Shown here piece after piece: positions 1 to 5,730 of a DNA stretch of 8,980 nt (the first letter of the stretch is position 1; every line of letters begins with the position of its first letter). Source of the DNA: Candidatus Cloacimonadota bacterium (GTDB lineage: Bacteria > Cloacimonadota > Cloacimonadia > Cloacimonadales > Cloacimonadaceae). A model generated the notes under the pieces. That model did no database searches. It had not been told where the DNA came from and was given only the letters and a program-made list of their open reading frames with translations. The stretch lies in the NCBI GenBank assembly GCA_023230795.1, contig JALNWR010000104.1, positions 1 to 8,980 of the forward strand, given 5' to 3'. A program made the position numbers and the translations under genes.

Positions 1-217
1 ATCCTGATGCATGGTAGTAGCAGGCCCCCCAGCCATCATTGTTAGTATGGCTTGTTCCTTGTAACCATGAAGCTTCATCATGCCAAGCCATCTGGTCAGT
101 TAGCATTGTTGTTCCATTACCTACTACCGCAGTCATAGCACATGCATAAGCATGGCCAGTTAAAACCATTAACAGGGCAAGGCATAATAAGCAAACTTTT
201 GCCCCCCCATTTTTCAT
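1..217 (-). CDS. Secreted class II glutamine amidotransferase-like (Ntn hydrolase) protein, N-terminal part
   Basis: The minus strand from ATG 217 is open to the window edge (72 codons, C-terminus missing). Residues 1-25 form a signal peptide: MKNGGAK, then a hydrophobic core, then an Ala-Tyr-Ala cleavage site. Cleavage would expose Cys26 as the new N-terminus, as expected for an Ntn hydrolase whose N-terminal Cys is the nucleophile. Near residue 59 comes TNNDGWGACYY, which resembles the N-DGWG-YY signature of class II glutamine amidotransferases. Known for the fold: the N-terminal Cys hydrolyses glutamine or other amides. Inferred: an exported, possibly peptide- or amide-hydrolysing enzyme rather than a cytoplasmic biosynthetic one. 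The segment before Cys is not a lipobox. ATG 217 has only a poor ribosome binding site; a better one serves ATG 290 in another frame (see separate entry). The substrate cannot be told from this fragment. Confidence 0.62.
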   Translation of the reverse strand, partial: MKNGGAKVCLLCLALLMVLTGHAYACAMTAVVGNGTTMLTDQMAWHDEASWLQGTSHTNNDGWGACYYHASG

Positions 218-290
218 AAAGGGTATTCTCTGCCTTGGCAGTTGGCAGACCTGTAAAGACTTTTTGATTTTGTAATGCTTTGTACGACAT
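117..290 (-). other. Upstream overlapping ORF with strong RBS, out of frame with the amidotransferase-like gene
   Basis: ATG 290 is preceded on the minus strand by AGGAG at 300-296 with a 5-nt gap, the best translation start in this region. It reads MSYKALQNQKVFTGLPTAK and onward to a stop at 117-119, 57 codons. It overlaps the signal peptide and catalytic Cys region of the amidotransferase-like gene in a different frame. The part after the G run (208-202) reads as a Cys/Pro-rich out-of-frame product, so only the first 28 or so residues could be genuine. Removing one G from the run, or a +1 slip there, would join this start to the signal-peptide frame. It may be a leader ORF, the true N-terminus of a frame-broken gene, or an assembly error. 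Confidence 0.45.
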
Positions 291-330
291 GTTATCTCCT
301 TTTATGTCTTTTAAGCTATAACAGAAAAGC

Positions 331-358
331 ACCATAATCACTTGACTCTCTTTCTCAA
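331..358 (-). promoter_or_regulatory. Putative sigma70-type promoter for the minus-strand gene at the left edge
   Basis: On the minus strand, TTGAGA (358-353), a 16-nt spacer and TATGGT (336-331) form a plausible -35/-10 pair. Transcription would start near 324, giving a leader of about 34 nt to the RBS-backed ATG 290. The match is imperfect (TATGGT against TATAAT), so this is a moderate call. Confidence 0.35.
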
Positions 359-409
359 GTCGCGTCAAGGCCTTTTCCGCTTCTCTATGTAGCATTTGGT
401 AAAACCTAT

Positions 410-430
410 GTGAACCGACATGCGGTTCAC
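410..430. promoter_or_regulatory. Inverted repeat, 8-bp arms (operator or RNA hairpin)
   Basis: GTGAACCG (410-417) and CGGTTCAC (423-430) are perfect inverted copies around the 5-nt centre ACATG. There is no T tract on either side, so this is not a classic terminator. It lies about 50 nt upstream of the putative -35 box of the left-edge gene, a position compatible with a dimeric regulator site. Function is inferred from geometry only. Confidence 0.4.
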
Positions 431-585
431 GCCATCAATCGATCTATATCATGTCAGATCTAAAAAAGACCTGACCGCTTGTTAGAAAAAAAACATATTC
501 TTGGTGAAGTATAGAGAACAAAACCATAATAATAAGTACTCTGGAAGTGTCAAGCTCAAATAACTACAGGTATTCCCCTCTTTAT

Positions 586-746
586 GGGACTCTGGGCTAT
601 TGTGCAGCGTTGGTTTGCTATCTGAAATATCGTCCCTACAGGACTCAGACCATTGTGTATAGTTTGGTATGCTATCTGAAATATCGTCCCTACAGGACTC
701 AGACCATTGTGTAGAGTTTGGTTTGCTATCTGAAATGCCGTCCCGA
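586..746. repeat. 54-bp tandem repeat array (two near-perfect units plus degenerate flanking copies)
   Basis: The 12-mer GCTATCTGAAAT recurs at 617, 671 and 725, an exact 54-bp period. Units 617-670 and 671-724 differ at only two positions. The unit at 725 matches for about 22 nt, with two differences, and then diverges after CGTCCC. The sequence at 586-616 resembles the second half of a unit with an indel. Each unit contains GTCC-CTACA-GGAC, a short hairpin. Since 54 is a multiple of three, the minus strand reads as an 18-residue repeat (DISDSKPNSTQWSESCRD-like). The absence of an RBS and the decayed outer copies favour a non-coding repeat. Confidence 0.85.
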
Positions 747-887
747 ATTAGAGGCATATTCAGCCGGAATCAAATTTTAAAATACAAATTGAAATGAATG
801 AACATAGATGAAAGCTAAGATAATACCAATGAATTCATTATCAAACGAGCGGCTTGATATTTTGGGGGAATGCCTTCAAGAATCAGC

Positions 888-931
888 TTGACAAATATCC
901 CCTTTGATCGCTTTTGTAAACAAAATATAAT
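888..931 (+). promoter_or_regulatory. Putative promoter elements for the barrel-protein gene
   Basis: A perfect TTGACA lies at 888-893, but no good -10 box follows at 16-19 nt. A perfect TATAAT at 926-931 pairs with TTGATC (904-909) at 16 nt. Initiation from the latter would fall near 938, on top of the AGGAG ribosome binding site (934-938), so the arrangement is ambiguous. A promoter somewhere here is likely; which boxes are used is not clear. Confidence 0.4.
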
Positions 932-946
932 TCAGGAGCTTTAGAT

Positions 947-1435
947 ATGCTTAAGAAGAGTCTGATCATCCTTTTTGTATGCGTAAGTGCTCATCTGGCA
1001 GGGATGAATAAATACCATACCGCCATGGGTTTGCATTTTGGCACATCCACCGGTAATGGTTACAGCATCAGGAAATGGGGTGATATAAACGCATACCAAT
1101 TTACTCTTTCAGCTTACACCAGCGGGAAGCGTGATTCCGAGAGTAATCCGCGGAAAAACTCAATCTCTTTGGGAGCGAATTATCTTTGGGGGCTTCACCA
1201 ATCCGAGAAGTACCGGTTTTATCTCATGAGCGGAATGTCTTATACTGTTCGCAGGGTTAAGGAAGACAGCACTTGGAAAAGTGATGACCGCTGGACTGTG
1301 GGATTCGGACCGGGATTTGAATTTGAATTTTCCGATCGCTTTCATGTATGCATCGAGGTGCCTATGACTTATAATCACAAAGATGAAATGATCCCATATA
1401 TTCCCTCCGGAGGCTTTTACTACTATTTCAAGTAA
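947..1435 (+). CDS. Small exported outer-membrane beta-barrel-like protein
   Basis: The protein has 162 residues and I do not recognise a specific family. Residues 1-19 are a signal peptide (MLKKS, hydrophobic core, then LAG). The mature part alternates aromatic/hydrophobic and polar residues in about eight short stretches separated by charged or Gly/Ser turns, for example around residues 24-34, 49-58, 72-81, 89-103 and 115-128. It ends GGFYYYFK. This pattern suits a small OmpX/OmpA-like barrel in the outer membrane, although the last residue is Lys rather than the usual aromatic. The start ATG is supported by AGGAG (934-938) at an 8-nt distance. The gene is monocistronic and converges on the minus-strand mutase gene, with a long hairpin between the two ends. 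Barrel topology is inference; a soluble periplasmic beta protein is the alternative. Confidence 0.7.
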   Translation: MLKKSLIILFVCVSAHLAGMNKYHTAMGLHFGTSTGNGYSIRKWGDINAYQFTLSAYTSGKRDSESNPRKNSISLGANYLWGLHQSEKYRFYLMSGMSYTVRRVKEDSTWKSDDRWTVGFGPGFEFEFSDRFHVCIEVPMTYNHKDEMIPYIPSGGFYYYFK

Positions 1436-1458
1436 GTTCCGGCAACAGCCCTTTCTTG

Positions 1459-1495
1459 CATCATCAGCTACGGACACTGTCCATAGCTGATGATG
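1459..1495. terminator. Long hairpin between convergent genes, possible bidirectional terminator without U tract
   Basis: CATCATCAGCTA (1459-1470) pairs perfectly with 1484-1495. After a single C/A mismatch, GGAC (1472-1475) pairs with GTCC (1479-1482) around the loop ACT. The structure sits between the stop codons of the plus-strand barrel gene and the minus-strand mutase gene, where a bidirectional terminator is expected. No T run follows on either strand, so it is not a textbook intrinsic terminator; it could also protect 3' ends. Confidence 0.55.
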
Positions 1496-1552
1496 TATAA
1501 GGGGAATAGCATTAATGCAGCTGATTGTTTCGCAGCATACTTTAATAGCTTC

Positions 1553-2908
1553 CTATACCTTCAGAGCCTTCAAGGTATTTTGACAAATCTCATCGCTTCT
1601 GGCTTGTGAACCACTTTCCACATAAACTCTGATGATGGGCTCGGTGCCGGATTTGCGCACGTGTATCCAGTGATCTGCCTTAGTGCCTTTGATGCCATCC
1701 TGGGTATCGAGCTCGTATCCCTGAAGGATTTTGGGCACTTTGGCCATGGCTGCTTGCATGTCCGCAGGTTTTAGCTGAAGCTTGTCTTTGGCAAAATAGT
1801 ATTTGGGCAATTCCGCCACCAATTCGGAGATGCTCTTTCCGCTTTCTGCCAAAAGTCCCAGGATCAAGGCCATTCCGGCCGGAGCGTCCCGCGTGTAATG
1901 CACATCAGGGCAGATGATCCCGCCATTGCCCTCTCCTCCGATGGGGGAGGATATTTCCTGCATCTTTTTACCGACGTTGATTTCGCCGACCTTGGTGCGA
2001 TGGACTTTGACTCCAAAGCTTTTGGCAATATCATCCGAAAGCATGGAAGTGGAGAGGTTCACCACTATGTCGCCCTTTCTTTTGGGCAGCACAAAGAGTG
2101 CACAGAGCGCCAGGCTGAGCTCTTCACCGATGCACCTGCCTTGGTCTGACACTATGGAAAGCCGATCGACATCGGGGTCTGTGGCAAAGCCCAGATCAGC
2201 TTGATGCTTTTGCACGGCAGCTTCAAGCTGGCCTAAATTCTTATTCAGCGGCTCGGCAGGATGCGCAAAGATACCGGTGGGCTCGCTATTGATACTGATC
2301 ACTTCACAGCCCAGGGCTTTGAGCAGGGATTCGGAAGTGAAGGCCCCGGCTCCGTTTACGCTATCCAGCACCACTTTGAACTGCTTGGAGCGGATGCGGT
2401 CCACATCCAGATAGTCAATGGCCATTATCTTAGCTAAATGCCGCTGTATGGCTTGCTCATCACGCTCAAACTTTCCTATCTCCTGCCAGTTTGCCCAGGG
2501 GATATCCTGATTTATGGAGGATAAAAAGTCGGCTGCCTTTTGGGGAGCCAAAAACATACCATCGCTATCCACAAATTTCATGGCATTCCACTCGGGGGGG
2601 TTGTGCGAAGCGGTGATGGCTATGCCGCCGATGGCGTCACTTTCTTCCACTGCCAGCAGGATGGTGGGGGTGGAAGCTATACCCAGATAGCTTACATCCA
2701 GACCTATGCTCATCAGGGTGCTGGCCACGATGTGCATCATGGCTTCTCCAGTGGTGCGGCTGTCTCTGCCGATGATGATTTTGCCTTTGCCATGTGCTCT
2801 TTTTTGCATGAGGCCAAAGCTGCTTACGTATTTTTGTACTATGGGCGGGGTAAGACTCTCGCCAAATATTCCTCTCACACCGCTCACGCTGGCCATGAGT
2901 TTACTCAT
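1553..2908 (-). CDS. glmM: Phosphoglucosamine mutase / phosphohexomutase (archaeal GlmM type)
   Basis: This 451-residue protein of the alpha-D-phosphohexomutase family is full length. It carries the four family signatures in order: the phosphoserine loop TASHNP (99-104, catalytic Ser101), the metal-binding loop DPDVDR (244-249), the sugar-binding loop GGEGNGG (324-330) and the phosphate-binding loop RKSGTEP (418-424). The family interconverts hexose 6- and 1-phosphates through a bisphosphate intermediate with Mg2+. The GlmM branch makes glucosamine-1-phosphate for UDP-GlcNAc, hence peptidoglycan and LPS. The GGEGNGG loop resembles archaeal-type GlmM/ManB enzymes more than E. coli GlmM, so a phosphomannomutase/phosphoglucomutase role is possible. 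Start ATG 2908 follows AAAAGGAG with a 5-6 nt gap. It lies 85 nt after the parvulin gene on the same strand, with a strong hairpin in the gap. Confidence 0.87.
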   Translation of the reverse strand: MSKLMASVSGVRGIFGESLTPPIVQKYVSSFGLMQKRAHGKGKIIIGRDSRTTGEAMMHIVASTLMSIGLDVSYLGIASTPTILLAVEESDAIGGIAITASHNPPEWNAMKFVDSDGMFLAPQKAADFLSSINQDIPWANWQEIGKFERDEQAIQRHLAKIMAIDYLDVDRIRSKQFKVVLDSVNGAGAFTSESLLKALGCEVISINSEPTGIFAHPAEPLNKNLGQLEAAVQKHQADLGFATDPDVDRLSIVSDQGRCIGEELSLALCALFVLPKRKGDIVVNLSTSMLSDDIAKSFGVKVHRTKVGEINVGKKMQEISSPIGGEGNGGIICPDVHYTRDAPAGMALILGLLAESGKSISELVAELPKYYFAKDKLQLKPADMQAAMAKVPKILQGYELDTQDGIKGTKADHWIHVRKSGTEPIIRVYVESGSQARSDEICQNTLKALKV

Positions 2909-2927
2909 ATTTTCTCCTTTTCATGAA

Positions 2928-2961
2928 ATTGGATGCGAAAACGGGGGTTTTCGCATCCAAT
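2928..2961 (-). promoter_or_regulatory. Perfect 15-bp stem-loop in the parvulin-glmM intercistronic gap
   Basis: ATTGGATGCGAAAAC (2928-2942) and its exact reverse complement (2947-2961) flank a 4-nt loop (GGGG on plus, CCCC in the minus transcript). In the minus transcript the stem ends only a few nucleotides before the AAAAGGAG ribosome binding site of the mutase gene and is followed by just three Us. It could terminate part of the parvulin transcript, mark a processing site, or tune access to the mutase ribosome binding site. Confidence 0.7.
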
Positions 2962-2993
2962 CTGTGTACAGGATATCCTGCAAATATTGTTTT

Positions 2994-4781
2994 TTACATG
3001 CCGAATTCAGCACGACGGTCTATGATCTCAGCTTCTTCTCTCATGTTTTGATACCAACGATTCCAGGCTTTGTTTTCCAGGGTCTCGCGGATTTTTTCCT
3101 GAGCGGCTTTGTCTTCTTCAAAAGCCTTAAGATCAGGCTTTTGACGGCTGGTAGCCCTGAATATATAGCTGCCTTTTTCATCATGGATCAGCTCTGTCAT
3201 GCTTCCTTCTTCCAAAGCCAGGGCGTGGTCTGCAAAGACCTCGGAAACTCCCACGCCGGGGGTATTGTTACCGCGTTTGTAATTCTTCACTTCAGTGACC
3301 TTCCAGCCTTCGGCTTCAGCTTTGTCAAAGTATTCATCTTTGGAGTACTTGGCCACGAACTTATCGGCCTGTACTTTTGCTTTGGCGATCTTCTGCTCGC
3401 GTTCCAATTCGTATTTGATGCGCAGTTTCACCTTTTCAAAGTCTTCGTAGTAGCTCTTGACGTTGTCCACCACTTTGGCTACGATGATATTCTGTTGCTG
3501 GTCCCGGATGGGCTCGGAGACTTTGCCTTTTTTGGCTTTGATCATCCAGGCTAAAAGCTGTGGATTCTGACCAATTCCGGGGATGTACTGAGCATCATGG
3601 GCCACCCATTCGCTGTCTTTCGGCTCCATTTCCAGGCTCTTGGCCACTTCATCGATGTCTTTCTTCTGGAGCATCTTCTGAGCCTCCAGGGCCTTTTCTT
3701 CCAGCTGATAGCGGGTAGCTTCGCTGGCTTCCACTTTAAATAGTATATGGCTGGCCTCTACCTTGGTCTCTTCGGGGCTTCTATTCACCCATTTGTCCAG
3801 ACGAATCACATGCCAGCCAAAGTCTGATCTTACCGGCTCCGAGATTTCCCCTTCTTCCAGGGCAAAGGTGGCTTTTTCAAATTCTGGAACCATCTGGCCT
3901 CTGCCAAATTCTCCCAGGGATCCGCCATTTTGGCCAGAACCAGGGTCTTCGGAATATTCACGGGCGAGCTCGGCAAAATCTTCGCCGTTTACGATGCGTT
4001 CCCGAATCTGGATGGCGGTGCGTTTTACCTCTTCATAGTCTTCATCGGAAGGAGTTGCTTCAAAGGTGAGATATTTCACACGGGTAGCGGGCCCTTTTTT
4101 GTATTCCTCTTCTTTGTGCTTTTCATAATATTCACGGATTGCGTCATCGGAAACTTCTGTATCGGTGATTTTGTTGTAGTCAAAGAAAAGTATCTCACCG
4201 GAAACCTTATCATTTTCCTTTAGATATTCTGCCTTCAGGCTATCGATGGTGATGCCAGCGGCGGCCTGAATCTTTTCTTGCAACCGCTTTCTGGGAAGAT
4301 AGCTGCTCACGTAATCTTCCATTACCAGGAAGAATTCCGGATTGTTCTTTAGCGCAGAGAGGTATTTGCTGTTATCAAATCTACCATTAGTCTGCAGAGA
4401 TTCGTTTTGCATCAGCTCTTGCGGGGGGTTGTTTTGCATTTCGGTAAGGATATCACTTTCGCTTACTTTGATCTTGTGTTTTTTGATCTGTTTATCCCAC
4501 AATATCTCATCCACCAGTTCCTGCCAGGCAGAGCCTTCCAGAGAGCGGCGAGCGTTGTCATCTATAGGTTGATTTGGATTGCTTTCGCTGTATCGGGCAT
4601 ATACGTCTTGCAGCTTGCTTTGATACATTTCCAGGGTGATCTTCTTGCCTTCAACTTTGCCCAGGTAGGGCGTGGGCTTGAAAATCTCCACGATACCGAT
4701 GGCTCCCATCCCAAGGACGAAAATTACGGCTACGAAAAGAATGATGATCTTTTGTCTCTTTCTTAGGTCATCTATGAGCAT
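2994..4781 (-). CDS. Membrane-anchored SurA/PpiD-like peptidyl-prolyl isomerase (parvulin) foldase
   Basis: From ATG 4781 the protein has 595 residues. A single N-terminal transmembrane segment (about 11-34), after a short basic stretch, anchors it with the body in the periplasm. A SurA-type N-terminal chaperone region (about 42-190) follows, then two parvulin-like regions. The first (about 235-331) has SEDPGSGQNGGSLGEFGRG, MVPEFEKATF and GWHVIRL but lacks the usual opening His. The second (about 341-440) has ASHILF with His345 but lacks the GG-LG and G-H blocks. The layout matches PpiD, a foldase for exported and outer-membrane proteins. I chose ATG 4781 because GGAGG (4791-4787) lies 5 nt upstream; the GTG at 4793 overlaps that Shine-Dalgarno. 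It lies upstream of glmM on the same strand. Whether either domain is an active isomerase is uncertain. Confidence 0.85.
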   Translation of the reverse strand: MLIDDLRKRQKIIILFVAVIFVLGMGAIGIVEIFKPTPYLGKVEGKKITLEMYQSKLQDVYARYSESNPNQPIDDNARRSLEGSAWQELVDEILWDKQIKKHKIKVSESDILTEMQNNPPQELMQNESLQTNGRFDNSKYLSALKNNPEFFLVMEDYVSSYLPRKRLQEKIQAAAGITIDSLKAEYLKENDKVSGEILFFDYNKITDTEVSDDAIREYYEKHKEEEYKKGPATRVKYLTFEATPSDEDYEEVKRTAIQIRERIVNGEDFAELAREYSEDPGSGQNGGSLGEFGRGQMVPEFEKATFALEEGEISEPVRSDFGWHVIRLDKWVNRSPEETKVEASHILFKVEASEATRYQLEEKALEAQKMLQKKDIDEVAKSLEMEPKDSEWVAHDAQYIPGIGQNPQLLAWMIKAKKGKVSEPIRDQQQNIIVAKVVDNVKSYYEDFEKVKLRIKYELEREQKIAKAKVQADKFVAKYSKDEYFDKAEAEGWKVTEVKNYKRGNNTPGVGVSEVFADHALALEEGSMTELIHDEKGSYIFRATSRQKPDLKAFEEDKAAQEKIRETLENKAWNRWYQNMREEAEIIDRRAEFGM

Positions 4782-5046
4782 TCTATCCTCCACTTTGGAT
4801 CATAATTTTTCTATTAAAGAGTCACTATTCTAAACTTGTGTTTTATTACAAGGAATATTTTTGCTTGAGGGTAAGGATGGCTCTGTCTTACAGGGTTATT
4901 GAAACAACTAACTGCATGATATACAATATCATCCGACTAACTATAAAAAAGGATGCGATGATGCCGGGAAATTGCCCTTTTACGGAAAATTAAGAACATC
5001 ATGGTAGATTTGCTATGCACACCCATGCCTTTAATTTGATTTTAAT

Positions 5047-5100
5047 TCGTTTTTAACTCGAGCTGACTCGAAGCTTCGAGTGGACTCGAGTTAAAAACGA
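5047..5100. repeat. 54-nt composite palindrome (16-bp outer arms plus 14-nt inner palindrome)
   Basis: Outer arms TCGTTTTTAACTCGAG (5047-5062) and CTCGAGTTAAAAACGA (5085-5100) are perfect inverted copies. Inside, CTCGAAGCTTCGAG (5067-5080) is itself a perfect palindrome. The unpaired 4-nt segments CTGA (5063-5066) and TGGA (5081-5084) form a symmetric internal loop. The pentamer ACTCG or its complement recurs about six times between 5056 and 5102. No gene end points at it, so it is not an obvious terminator. A cruciform-forming site, an RNA hairpin or a miniature repeat element are options. Confidence 0.85.
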
Positions 5101-5317
5101 GTCGGCTGCGAATTCAAAGCAAAGGCGCGAAGCTGGGTTGATAGCTGGATAAAATTGCAAAAAAGCTATGTTCTGATACTTAAACATGCAGATTTGCAGC
5201 TTTAAAATAATATTCTGATCTGATAAGAGCTAAGTTGAGATAAATCAAGAAAAAAAAGTTGAAAAGCCTCCCACCTGATTTCCTTGTATGATGACAATAT
5301 AGCAGTTTTATATCGTG

Positions 5318-5333
5318 ATCAGATTGATCTGAT
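5318..5333. promoter_or_regulatory. Operator-like inverted repeat upstream of tRNA-Ala
   Basis: ATCAGAT (5318-5324) and ATCTGAT (5327-5333) are perfect inverted copies with a 2-nt centre. The repeat lies about 35 nt upstream of the TTGACA box. A further ATCTGAT half-site lies near 5217-5223. The geometry suits a dimeric DNA-binding protein; no regulator can be named. Confidence 0.35.
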
Positions 5334-5367
5334 TTGGGCTGTTAAAAAGCAAAATGCGTTTTTCCGC

Positions 5368-5396
5368 TTGACAAATTAAGTGTAGTAAAAAGAGTG
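5368..5396 (+). promoter_or_regulatory. Putative tRNA-Ala promoter (-35 TTGACA, -10 unclear)
   Basis: A perfect TTGACA at 5368-5373 lies 47 nt before the tRNA, a suitable distance. No good TATAAT match occurs at 16-19 nt; the nearest AT-rich candidates are TAGTAA (5383) and TAAAAA (5386), which are too close. The context CTTGACAAAT also occurs upstream of the barrel gene at 887. Confidence 0.4.
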
Positions 5397-5420
5397 GCAA
5401 AACTAAAGGACACGTTCTTT

Positions 5421-5496
5421 GGGGCATTAGCTCAGCTGGGAGAGCGCATGACTGGCAGTCATGAGGTCAACGGTTCGATCCCGTTATGCTCCACCA
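5421..5496 (+). tRNA. tRNA-Ala (anticodon GGC)
   Basis: The 76-nt gene folds as a full cloverleaf. The acceptor arm GGGGCAT pairs with ATGCTCC, the D arm is GCTC-AGCTGGGA-GAGC, the anticodon stem is CATGA/TCATG with loop CTGGCAG, and the T arm is AACGG-TTCGATC-CCGTT. The anticodon GGC (5454-5456) reads GCC/GCU alanine codons. The third acceptor pair is G3:U70, the known identity element for alanyl-tRNA synthetase. Discriminator A (5493) and an encoded CCA (5494-5496) follow. A strong terminator comes directly after, so it is a single-gene unit. Confidence 0.97.
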
Positions 5497-5502
5497 TATA
5501 TC

Positions 5503-5546
5503 AGCGGCCCGCATGCTTGGCATGTGCGCCGCTTTTTATATTTTTC
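5503..5546 (+). terminator. Rho-independent terminator of tRNA-Ala
   Basis: AGCGGC (5503-5508) pairs with GCCGCT (5528-5533). The inner arm CCGCATGC (5509-5516) pairs with GCATGTGC (5520-5527), with one C/C mismatch and one G-U, around the loop TTG. T runs follow at 5533-5537 and 5541-5545. It lies 6 nt after the tRNA 3' end and has the form of a classic intrinsic terminator. Confidence 0.9.
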
Positions 5547-5656
5547 GATAATCTTTGTATCCAATGCCCGGGTAATTCGCATCGGCATCAAGGGTCTGGG
5601 AAAAGCGTGGCTTTCAGTTTGTCATAAAGCTAAAGTCCAAGCTGCTGTTAGCACAA

Positions 5657-5703
5657 AAGAACTCCCCCGATTTTGTGATATTCAAAGCGAGGGAGCAGTT
5701 CTT
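5657..5703 (-). terminator. Candidate terminator of the small membrane-protein gene
   Basis: In the minus transcript, about 28 nt past the stop of the small membrane-protein gene, AAGAACT pairs with AGTTCTT. Beyond a bulged G, CTCCC pairs with GGGGG (one G-U). The loop is about 22 nt and the 3' arm runs into only a short T tract (TTTTG). The imperfect stem, large loop and short tail make this a moderate call. Confidence 0.45.
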
Positions 5704-5730
5704 GATGATTAGAATAGAATCTTATGGCTA

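Larger units (their letters stand above)
291..946. other. Gene-poor intergenic region with hairpin and tandem repeat
   Basis: This stretch lies between the starts of two divergent genes and holds no ORF I can support. It contains the putative minus-strand promoter (331-358), a hairpin (410-430), a 54-bp tandem repeat (about 586-746) and promoter-like elements just before 947. A 91-codon minus-strand open frame (482-757) spans the repeat but has no ribosome binding site. Confidence 0.7.
4782..5420. other. 640-bp intergenic region with several inverted repeats, no gene seen
   Basis: This gap separates the divergently read parvulin gene (minus) and tRNA-Ala (plus). No open frame with an RBS is visible. 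It holds a small hairpin at 4916-4932 (ATGATAT, loop ACA, ATATCAT), a 54-nt composite palindrome (5047-5100), an inverted repeat ATCAGAT-TG-ATCTGAT (5318-5333) and a TTGACA box (5368-5373). ACTAACT is directly repeated at 4907 and 4936. The gap is large for divergent promoters alone, so a small RNA or a decayed repeat element is possible but unsupported. Confidence 0.65.

Noticed and set aside
586..746. CRISPR array
   Set aside because: The whole 54-bp unit is repeated, with no conserved-repeat/unique-spacer alternation, and no cas gene is present.
482..757. 91-codon minus-strand frame across the tandem repeat
   Set aside because: It has no ribosome binding site before ATG 757, and the composition follows from a 54-bp DNA repeat whose length is a multiple of three. 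I treat it as non-coding, with small residual doubt because of its hydrophobic C-terminus.
2706..3554. 282-codon plus-strand frame
   Set aside because: It lies opposite the glmM start and the parvulin gene, both strongly supported on the minus strand by motifs and ribosome binding sites. The predicted product has shadow-frame composition (Phe/Leu-rich).
4782..4793. GTG 4793 as the start of the parvulin gene
   Set aside because: The GTG overlaps the GGAGG that is correctly spaced for ATG 4781, so the four extra residues are unlikely to be translated.
5057..5115. Cluster of XhoI, HindIII, XhoI and EcoRI sites suggesting a vector polylinker
   Set aside because: The sites are a by-product of the nested palindrome; the flanks are AT-rich intergenic sequence continuous with the surroundings and show no recognisable vector backbone.
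5421..5600. tRNA-Ala as an integration site for a mobile element
   Set aside because: No integrase, no direct repeat of the tRNA 3' end and no foreign cargo are visible downstream; a normal terminator follows the tRNA.
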